A stretch of DNA of 11,687 nucleotides from Clostridiales bacterium. GTDB taxonomy: Bacteria; Bacillota; Clostridia; Oscillospirales; QAMX01. The DNA is taken from positions 1 through 11,687 of the forward strand of contig JAEERN010000071.1 of assembly GCA_016285815.1 (NCBI GenBank). Reading direction: 5' to 3'. Positions 6,712-11,687 of this stretch are shown here, piece after piece. A program made the position numbers and the translations under genes. The notes under the pieces are model-generated. The model saw nothing but the letters and a program-made list of their open reading frames with translations, was not told the origin of the DNA and did not search any database. The number at the start of each line of letters is the position of its first letter. The first letter of the stretch is position 1.

Positions 6712-8921
6712 GGCTCGGTACCGGCCGCCGCGGCGCGCAGACGCATCAGAAGCCCGCTGTACCGCCGCAGCTTCTGGCGGTTGTTCACCATGGCCGCCAC
6801 CGAGTCCGGCGACCCCACGATGATGAACAGCTCTCTGGCCCGGGTCATGGCGGTGTAAAAGAGGTTCCGGTTCAAAAGGCGCGACCGCACCAGATCCGCC
6901 ACGAAGATCACCGCGCGGAACTCGCTGCCCTGGGCCTTGTGGACCGTGACGGCATAAGCGTGCTCCAGCTCACCCAGAGACCCGAACGCATAGTCGCAGG
7001 TCTTGTCCGGGAACTCCACGGTCACGGTCTCGGCGGCGGTGTTGATGCGCCGGATGACGCCCATGTCGCCGTTGAAGACGCCGACGCCGCCGTCCACGCC
7101 GTTCCACACGATGTCGTAGTCGTTGCGCACCTGCATGACCCGGTCTCCCTCGCGGTAGGTCACGCCGCCCCACGTCTTCTCCTTCTTGCCGGGGGCCGGC
7201 GGGTTCAGCACGTCCCGCAGCACGGGGTTCAGCGCCGTCACGCCGTTGGCCTGCTGGCGCGACGGCGTGATGACCTGGATGTCGGCCGGATCGATGCCCA
7301 TGTTCTCCGGCAGGCGCCTGGCCCACAGCGAGGCCACCGTGTCGAACACGTCCGCCGACGCGCGGTTGAGAAAGAAAAAGTCCTTTTTGTTGTGGCTCAG
7401 CCGGGGCATCTCGCCCCGGTTCACCGCGTGGGCGTTCATGACGATATCGCTCTCCCGGGCCTGGCGGAAGATCTCCTCCAGCCGCACCACGGGCACCGTC
7501 CCGCTCTTGACGATGTCGCCCAGCACCGTGCCGGGCCCCACCGAGGGAAGCTGGTCCGGGTCGCCCACCAGGATCAGCCGGGCGCCCATCTTCATGGCCT
7601 CCAGCAGCGAGGCCATGAGCGACACGTCGATCATGGACGTCTCGTCCACGATGACCGCGTCCGCCTCCAGCGGATTGTTCCGGTTCCGGGCAAAGGCCAT
7701 GCCGTCGGCGCTGTAGACCACCTCCAGCAGGCGGTGCACCGTCTTGGCCTCGCGGCCGGTCAGCTCGCTCAGCCGCTTGGCGGCGCGCCCCGTGGGCGCG
7801 GCCAGAGCGATGCGCGAGCCCATCCGCTCCAACAGCTCGGCCATACCGCGCACGGCGGTGGTCTTGCCCGTGCCCGGGCCGCCGGTCAGCACCATACAGC
7901 CGTCCGTCACCGCCGCCAGGATCGCCTCGCGCTGGCGCTCGGAAAAGCGGATGTCCTCCTCCCGCTCCAGCTCCGCCACGGCCGCCTCCGCCCCGCGGGG
8001 GCGGCGCGTCTGCAGCGAGCCCAGGAACGTCAGCCGCTGGGCCACGAACTGCTCCGCCTCGAACAGGCGGGTCAGGTAGCACGCCCGCTCGCCGTCGACG
8101 GAACAGCAGACGACGCGCCCTCCCTCCGCCAGCTGTTCCATGACGTCGGTCACCAGCTCCCGGTCCACGCCGAGGAACTGCACCGTGGCGGCCGCCAGCC
8201 GGTCGAAGGGCAGATAGACGTGCCCCTCGTTCTGGTTGAACATCAGCTCGTAGATCACGCCGGCGGAAACGCGGCAGAAGTCCGTCTCGGCAAAGCCCAG
8301 ATCCCGGCCCAGCCTGTCCACCTTTCCGAAATCGGCGGCGAAGGGCTCCAGCGCCAGAAGATACGGATCCTGTGTGATGACCTCGCGGCTCGAGGCGCCG
8401 TATTTGCGGTACACCGCCGCGGCGGTGTACATCTCCAGCCCATACCCGGCGAAAAAGGCCATCAGCTCCCGCACGGCGAACTTGGAGGCCATCTCGGCGG
8501 CGATGCTCCGGGCCCGGCCCGGCGTGATGCCCTTGATCTCCGTGAGCCGCTCCGGCTCGTCCCGGATCACGTCGAAGACCGCCGCTCCGAAGGCGCCGAC
8601 CAGCTTGCGCGCCGTCGACGGGCCGATCCCCTTGATGGCGCCGGAGGAGAGATAGCGCAGCACGGCGTTGGCCTCGGTGGGCAGCATCCGCTCCACCGAG
8701 ACGCACTTGAACTGCTGGCCGAAGGTGGGGTGGAACGCGAAGCTCCCCTCGGCGAAGATGGTCTCCCCCTCGCCGGGGTACGGCAGGGTCCCCACGGCGG
8801 TGACCCGCGCCCCGTCCGGCGTCTCCACCTCGACGACGGAATAGCCGTTCTCCTCGTTGGTATAGATCACGGCGACGATGTCGCCGGTCAGTTCTTCGAT
8901 GGCTTCCGGATCGTATTCCAA
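6705..8921 (-). CDS. recD2: RecD2-type ATP-dependent 5'-3' DNA helicase
   Basis: This is a superfamily 1B helicase of 738 residues that acts in DNA repair and replication-fork maintenance, and is typical of bacteria with a RecD-like helicase outside RecBCD. The N-terminal region (about 1-330) is the RecD2-specific extension, with two helix-hairpin-helix-like segments (IKGIGPSTARKL at 96-107, IKGITPGRARSI at 129-140). Helicase motifs follow: Walker A GGPGTGKTT (347-355), APTGRAAKRL (375-384), Walker B VDETS (425-429), GDPDQLPSVGPG (453-464), EIFRQ (483-487), VTVHKAQGSEF (658-668) and YTAMTRARE (689-697). The start is TTG 8921-8919, 9 bases from AAAAGGAGG and just before conserved sequence. The frame stays open 88 codons further upstream, but that stretch would run over the promoter and into trpS on the other strand, so it was not used. 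comF overlaps its 3' end. Confidence 0.96.
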   Translation of the reverse strand: MEYDPEAIEELTGDIVAVIYTNEENGYSVVEVETPDGARVTAVGTLPYPGEGETIFAEGSFAFHPTFGQQFKCVSVERMLPTEANAVLRYLSSGAIKGIGPSTARKLVGAFGAAVFDVIRDEPERLTEIKGITPGRARSIAAEMASKFAVRELMAFFAGYGLEMYTAAAVYRKYGASSREVITQDPYLLALEPFAADFGKVDRLGRDLGFAETDFCRVSAGVIYELMFNQNEGHVYLPFDRLAAATVQFLGVDRELVTDVMEQLAEGGRVVCCSVDGERACYLTRLFEAEQFVAQRLTFLGSLQTRRPRGAEAAVAELEREEDIRFSERQREAILAAVTDGCMVLTGGPGTGKTTAVRGMAELLERMGSRIALAAPTGRAAKRLSELTGREAKTVHRLLEVVYSADGMAFARNRNNPLEADAVIVDETSMIDVSLMASLLEAMKMGARLILVGDPDQLPSVGPGTVLGDIVKSGTVPVVRLEEIFRQARESDIVMNAHAVNRGEMPRLSHNKKDFFFLNRASADVFDTVASLWARRLPENMGIDPADIQVITPSRQQANGVTALNPVLRDVLNPPAPGKKEKTWGGVTYREGDRVMQVRNDYDIVWNGVDGGVGVFNGDMGVIRRINTAAETVTVEFPDKTCDYAFGSLGELEHAYAVTVHKAQGSEFRAVIFVADLVRSRLLNRNLFYTAMTRARELFIIVGSPDSVAAMVNNRQKLRRYSGLLMRLRAAAAGTEPC

Positions 8922-8930
8922 GGCGCGCGT

Positions 8931-8939
8931 CCTCCTTTT
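8931..8939 (-). promoter_or_regulatory. Ribosome binding site fixing the TTG start of recD2
   Basis: On the minus strand AAAAGGAGG (8939-8931) lies 9 bases before TTG 8921-8919. It is one of the best Shine-Dalgarno sequences in the window and lies downstream of the predicted transcription start. Confidence 0.85.
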
Positions 8940-8964
8940 CTGGATCCGTATGAGTTCTCTGTAT

Positions 8965-8993
8965 ATTGTACTATAACCCTGCGCGGAAATCAA
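8965..8993 (-). promoter_or_regulatory. Sigma-A-type promoter of recD2-comF
   Basis: On the minus strand, -35 TTGATT (8993-8988) and -10 TACAAT (8970-8965) are separated by exactly 17 bases. Transcription would start near 8958, leaving a leader of under 40 bases that contains the strong recD2 ribosome binding site. Confidence 0.75.
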
Positions 8994-9000
8994 GCCGCGC
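8981..9000. repeat. Inverted repeat bracketing the -35 box of recD2
   Basis: GCGCGG (8981-8986) and CCGCGC (8995-9000) form a perfect 6-bp inverted repeat, and the 8 bases between them hold the predicted -35 hexamer. The placement would suit an operator. In DNA this GC-rich such a repeat can also arise by chance. Confidence 0.35.
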
Positions 9001-9044
9001 CCCCGCGCGGACCCCCGGAAAGCCCTGTTTTTTCCGCGGCGGTC

Positions 9045-9073
9045 TTGCTTTTTGACCGCGCATGTGCTATGAT
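9045..9073 (+). promoter_or_regulatory. Extended -10 promoter of trpS-tagO
   Basis: -35 TTGCTT (9045-9050) and -10 TATGAT (9068-9073) are separated by 17 bases. The -10 is preceded by TGC, giving the extended TGn element. Predicted start is near 9080, giving a leader of about 47 bases. It is divergent from the recD2 promoter, with about 50 bases between the two -35 boxes. Confidence 0.7.
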
Positions 9074-9075
9074 TA

Positions 9076-9125
9076 ATCAGATAAGTCGAGACTTGTCCAA
9101 TCCTGATCCGATAAGGTGACGTCAC
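9076..9125 (+). promoter_or_regulatory. Short structured trpS leader with symmetric elements and the ribosome binding site
   Basis: The leader holds AAGTCGAGACTT (9083-9094, arms of 5 around GA), flanked by ATCAG (9076-9080) and CTGAT (9103-9107), which could pair outside it. The 13 bases at 9077-9089 recur with 10 matches at 9107-9119, sharing GATAAG. A perfect palindrome GTGACGTCAC (9116-9125) overlaps the likely Shine-Dalgarno AAGGTGA (9113-9119), 7 bases before the ATG. No T-box motif or long leader is present. The elements are seen; regulation is inferred. Confidence 0.4.
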
Positions 9126-9126
9126 A

Positions 9127-10155
9127 ATGGAACACACGCCTGCGCTCGAAAAAAAGCTGATCCAGTTCAGCGGCATCAAGCCCACCGGCTCTCTGACGCT
9201 GGGCTCTTATCTGGGGGCCATCAAAAACTGGACCGAGCTCTGTGAGGAATACGAGAGCTTCTTCTGCGTGGTGGACATGCACTCCATCACGATCCGCGTG
9301 GATCCGGCGCTTCTGCGGCGCAACGCCATGGAGCAGCTGGCCTACTACATCGCCTGCGGCCTCGACCCCGAGGCCTGCACGCTCTTCATCCAGAGCCACG
9401 TGCCGGCCCACGCCGAGCTGTCCTGGGTCCTGGGCTGCTACACCATGTTCGGCGAGCTGTCCCGCATGACCCAGTTCAAGGAAAAATCCGCCAAAAACGC
9501 GGACAACATCAACGGCGGCCTGTTCACCTATCCCGTCCTGATGGCGGCGGACATCCTGCTCTACGACACGGACGTGGTCCCCGTGGGCGAGGATCAGCGC
9601 CAGCACGTCGAGCTGTGCCGGGACATCGCCAACCGCTTCAACGGCGTCTACGGCGAGACCTTCAAGCTGCCCCGGGCCATCCTGCCCAAGGTGGGCGCCC
9701 GGATCATGAGCCTCACCGAGCCGGACCACAAGATGTCCAAGTCCGACGACCGCGACCCGGGTTCGGTCCTGCTCAAGGACCCGGACGACGTGATCATGCG
9801 CAAGTTCAAGCGCGCGGTCACCGACTGCGACAGCGAGCGGTGCGTGCGCTACGATCCCGAGAACAAAAAGGGCGTGGCCAATCTGATGAGCATCTACGCC
9901 GCCGTCACCGGCAAGAGCTTTTCCGAGATCGAGCGCGAGTTCGACGGCAAGGGCTACGGCGTGTTCAAGCCCGCCGTGGGCGAGGCCGTCTGCGGCGTGC
10001 TCCGCCCCATCCGGGAAGAGGCCGGCCGCCTGCTGGCCGACCGGACGTATCTCGACTCGGTCTGCGCCGCCGGGGCGGAAAAGGCCGAGCGGGCCTCCCG
10101 CCGGATCCTGTCCAAGGTCTATAAGAAAGTCGGCTTTCTCCCCCGTCCCCGCTGA
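9127..10155 (+). CDS. trpS: Tryptophanyl-tRNA synthetase
   Basis: This 342-residue class Ic aminoacyl-tRNA synthetase charges tRNA-Trp with tryptophan using ATP (EC 6.1.1.2) and acts as a cytoplasmic dimer. Its length matches bacterial TrpRS. Visible signatures are FSGIKPTG (14-21), the HIGH-equivalent TLGSYLGA (24-31), MHSIT (51-55), the VPVGEDQRQH substrate loop (151-160) and KMSKS (202-206). The ATG at 9127 directly precedes the conserved fold. A tagO-like gene follows after 39 bases with its own ribosome binding site, so the two are probably co-transcribed. The promoter leader is too short for the T-box riboswitch that often controls aminoacyl-tRNA synthetase genes in Firmicutes. Confidence 0.97.
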   Translation: MEHTPALEKKLIQFSGIKPTGSLTLGSYLGAIKNWTELCEEYESFFCVVDMHSITIRVDPALLRRNAMEQLAYYIACGLDPEACTLFIQSHVPAHAELSWVLGCYTMFGELSRMTQFKEKSAKNADNINGGLFTYPVLMAADILLYDTDVVPVGEDQRQHVELCRDIANRFNGVYGETFKLPRAILPKVGARIMSLTEPDHKMSKSDDRDPGSVLLKDPDDVIMRKFKRAVTDCDSERCVRYDPENKKGVANLMSIYAAVTGKSFSEIEREFDGKGYGVFKPAVGEAVCGVLRPIREEAGRLLADRTYLDSVCAAGAEKAERASRRILSKVYKKVGFLPRPR

Positions 10156-10194
10156 TCGGAAGAGCGGGATCTCAACAGGCAAAGAGGACTCTCC

Positions 10195-11358
10195 ATGCTG
10201 CTGATCTCCAACCGGGAATACTGGATGGCCGCGGCGGCCTTCGCCGCCGCCTTCGTCCTCGCTCTGGGGGCGACGCCGCTGGCCCGCCGGGCCGCCATCC
10301 GTCTGAACGTGCTGGACGTGCCCAAGGACGAGCGGCGCGTCCACACCCGGCCCGTCCCCATGCTGGGCGGCGTGGCCATCGCGCTGAGCTTTTCGCTCTG
10401 CGCCCTGATCTTCTCCCACCGCGGCCAACAGCTTTACGGCATCCTGGTCGGCGGCGCGCTGATGACCCTGCTGGGCGCGCTGGACGACAAGTTCGATCTG
10501 CCCCCCGTGGCCAAGCTGATCGCCCAGTTCGCCATCTCCGCCATCCCGGTCCTGGCCGGCCTCCGCATCAACTTTTTCACCGACGTCTTCCACCTGTTCT
10601 CCGGCGGCGGCCGCATCTATCTGGGCGTGTTCTCCATCCCGGTCACCATGATCTGGATCGTGGCCCTGACCAACGCGGTGAACTTCATCGACGGGCTGGA
10701 CGGTCTCGCCTGCGGCGTGTCCCTGATCTCCGGCGTGTCCATCTTCCTCATCGCCCTGAAGCTGGGAGACGCCAACGCCGCCATCCTGATCGCCTGTCTC
10801 TGCGGCGCCTGTCTGGGCTTTCTGCCCTACAACATCAATCCGGCCCGCATCTTCATGGGAGACGCCGGCGCCCTGTTCCTGGGCTACGCGCTGTCCACCA
10901 TGAGCATCACCGGGCTGTTCAAATGGTACTCCTTCGTCTCCTTCGGCCTGCCCCTGCTGATCCTCGGCATCCCCGTGTTCGACATCGTCTTCGCCTTTTT
11001 CCGGCGTCTGTTCCACGGGAAGAACCCCATGCGGGCCGACCGGGGCCACGTACACCAGCGTCTGATCGATCTGGGCATGACCCAGCGTCAGATCGTCGCC
11101 ATCTTCTACGCCGTTTCCGCCACGCTGGGCCTGCTCAGCGTGTTCATCGCCGAGCTGCCGCTGGCGCGTCAGCTCATCGCCTTCGTCGTCGCCGGCGCGG
11201 CCTTCGCGCTGAGCGTCGTGTTCTTCCTGCGCAACCGCAGATCCCACCGTGAAAAAGAGGAGACCGCCCGCCTCGAGGCCGAGGCGAAGACGGGCTCCTC
11301 TCTGCCCGGCGGTCCGGCGGACCGGCCGGACGGGGACGGGAACGGCGGCGGCGCCTAA
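10195..11358 (+). CDS. tagO: Undecaprenyl-phosphate GlcNAc-1-phosphate transferase (MraY/WecA/TagO family)
   Basis: This 387-residue polytopic membrane enzyme moves a sugar-1-phosphate, most likely GlcNAc-1-P from UDP-GlcNAc, onto undecaprenyl phosphate. It would start a lipid-linked polymer such as wall teichoic acid, another secondary wall glycan or a capsule. About ten to eleven hydrophobic segments are visible. Cytoplasmic-loop motifs are the Mg-binding DDK at 97-99, NFIDGLDGLA at 163-172, FMGDAG at 220-225 and the His-rich ADRGHVHQRL at 281-290. The HVHQRL form fits WecA/TagO better than MraY. The ATG has AAAGAGG upstream with a 7-base spacer. The last 40 or so residues are a charged, then Gly/Pro/Asp-rich, cytoplasmic tail that looks unconserved. 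Its stop overlaps that of the convergent small gene. Exact polymer and donor are not determinable here. Confidence 0.92.
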   Translation: MLLISNREYWMAAAAFAAAFVLALGATPLARRAAIRLNVLDVPKDERRVHTRPVPMLGGVAIALSFSLCALIFSHRGQQLYGILVGGALMTLLGALDDKFDLPPVAKLIAQFAISAIPVLAGLRINFFTDVFHLFSGGGRIYLGVFSIPVTMIWIVALTNAVNFIDGLDGLACGVSLISGVSIFLIALKLGDANAAILIACLCGACLGFLPYNINPARIFMGDAGALFLGYALSTMSITGLFKWYSFVSFGLPLLILGIPVFDIVFAFFRRLFHGKNPMRADRGHVHQRLIDLGMTQRQIVAIFYAVSATLGLLSVFIAELPLARQLIAFVVAGAAFALSVVFFLRNRRSHREKEETARLEAEAKTGSSLPGGPADRPDGDGNGGGA

Positions 11359-11630
11359 CCCGCCCCGCCGGACAGGAACGGATAGAACAACACCGCCAGC
11401 GCGATCAGCATCTCCAGCGAATCGTCGCAGTCGCAGACGATAAGTATCGCGGCCGCCAGCACGGCCAGATCCCGCCGGTCTCTCAGCGCCTCGCGGAGCC
11501 GGTCCGCCGCCCCCAGCACGCCGCCTCCCGTCCCGGGACCCGGCCGCGCCGACCGGACGGGCCCGTCCCGCCCGGCGGAGGACAGCTCCACCCTTTCCCA
11601 GGACGACGGGGGCTCCAGCGGGAACATCAT
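11355..11630 (-). CDS. Small hydrophobic protein with a CDCDD core, unknown function
   Basis: This is a 91-residue product. The first 50 or so residues are Pro/Gly/Arg-rich and look unstructured (about 1-40), followed by a charged helix-like stretch RLREALRDRRD. The C-terminus has two hydrophobic runs (LAVLAAAILIV and MLIALAVLFYPFL) separated by the acidic, cysteine-bearing CDCDDSLE. The shape is a short helix-turn-helix hairpin, possibly membrane-associated. Coding is supported by G/C-biased third positions and by its ATG overlapping the TGA of the upstream gene as ATGA. The start could be ATG 11630 or 11627; no clear Shine-Dalgarno is seen, as expected with coupling. Similar acidic/hydrophobic small proteins occur in Clostridia, but I cannot name a family. 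Its TAG stop overlaps the TAA of the tagO-like gene. Confidence 0.7.
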   Translation of the reverse strand: MMFPLEPPSSWERVELSSAGRDGPVRSARPGPGTGGGVLGAADRLREALRDRRDLAVLAAAILIVCDCDDSLEMLIALAVLFYPFLSGGAG

Positions 11631-11686
11631 CCCGCCGCGGGCGGCATCATGGCGCGGACGGCCTTCGCCACCCGCACGGCAAAGAT
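11627..11686 (-). CDS. C-terminal fragment of an unidentified protein (right-edge partial gene)
   Basis: The last 19 codons of a minus-strand gene end at TGA 11629-11627 with the tail IFAVRVAKAVRAMMPPAAG. The reading is supported by 17 of 19 third positions being G or C and by the ATGA overlap with the next small gene, a common sign of translational coupling. The basic, Ala/Val-rich tail gives no family assignment. The gene body lies outside the window. Confidence 0.55.
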   Translation of the reverse strand: MFAVRVAKAVRAMMPPAAG

Positions 11687-11687
11687 C

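Noticed and set aside
6939..9119. A 726-codon plus-strand open frame opposite recD2.
   Set aside because: It is a shadow of recD2 and would end only a few bases before trpS, running through both divergent promoters.
8922..9126. A T-box riboswitch or an RNA gene in the recD2-trpS gap.
   Set aside because: No T-box consensus, long leader or tRNA-like fold is seen. The gap is filled by two divergent promoters, leaders and ribosome binding sites.
8922..9185. An 88-residue N-terminal extension of RecD2.
   Set aside because: It would cover the recD2 promoter and overlap trpS on the opposite strand. The TTG at 8921 has a strong ribosome binding site and precedes the conserved sequence.
9073..11247. 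A 724-codon minus-strand open frame opposite trpS and the tagO-like gene.
   Set aside because: Its low-complexity Gln/Gly/Asp/His-rich product is an artefact of codon bias in the two genuine genes on the other strand.
1..11687. Mobile element, CRISPR array, phage or defence island.
   Set aside because: No transposase, integrase, terminal repeats, spaced direct repeats or defence domains were found; all sizeable genes are housekeeping or envelope genes with uniform codon use.

Overview
The window reads as a chromosomal, housekeeping stretch of a very GC-rich Gram-positive, probably a Clostridia-type Firmicute close to the Oscillospiraceae (inference). The clues are the Shine-Dalgarno-driven TTG starts, sigma-A-like promoters with 17-bp spacers, a VanW/G5-type wall protein, a TagO-type transferase and a RecD2 helicase. 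No phage, transposon, CRISPR array, tRNA or rRNA is visible. Coding sequence fills nearly everything; the longest non-coding stretches are 119-278 and 8922-9126.

Layout from left to right. Positions 2-118 (+) are the tail of a gene entering from the left edge. Two strong hairpins (151-179 and 221-252) separate it from a convergent minus-strand operon. Read in its own direction, that operon is mreB (5864-4833), murC (4804-3404), uxaC (3407-2010) and a VanW/G5-type membrane-anchored wall protein (1964-279). A near-consensus promoter (5931-5959) precedes mreB. Upstream on the same strand lies a second unit, recD2 (8921-6705) and comF (6711-6004), with its own promoter (8965-8993) and a short-stem, U-rich terminator (5980-5998). 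Facing away from recD2 is a plus-strand pair, trpS (9127-10155) and a tagO/wecA-like gene (10195-11358), with an extended -10 promoter (9045-9073). At the right edge two small minus-strand genes enter: the last 19 codons of an unknown gene (11627-11686), then a 91-residue hydrophobic protein (11355-11630). The stop codon of the latter overlaps the stop codon of the tagO-like gene.

The dominant theme is the cell envelope: rod-shape scaffold (MreB), peptidoglycan precursor ligase (MurC), a VanW-type surface protein, and a lipid-linked glycan initiator (TagO type). DNA processing (RecD2, ComF) and translation (TrpRS) genes lie beside it. The odd member is uxaC, a uronate-catabolism enzyme coupled to murC by a 4-base ATGA overlap. 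I found no convincing new defence or mobile system. The points most worth following up are the murC-uxaC coupling, the small CDCDD hydrophobic protein and its overlapping neighbours, and the short structured trpS leader that lacks a T-box.
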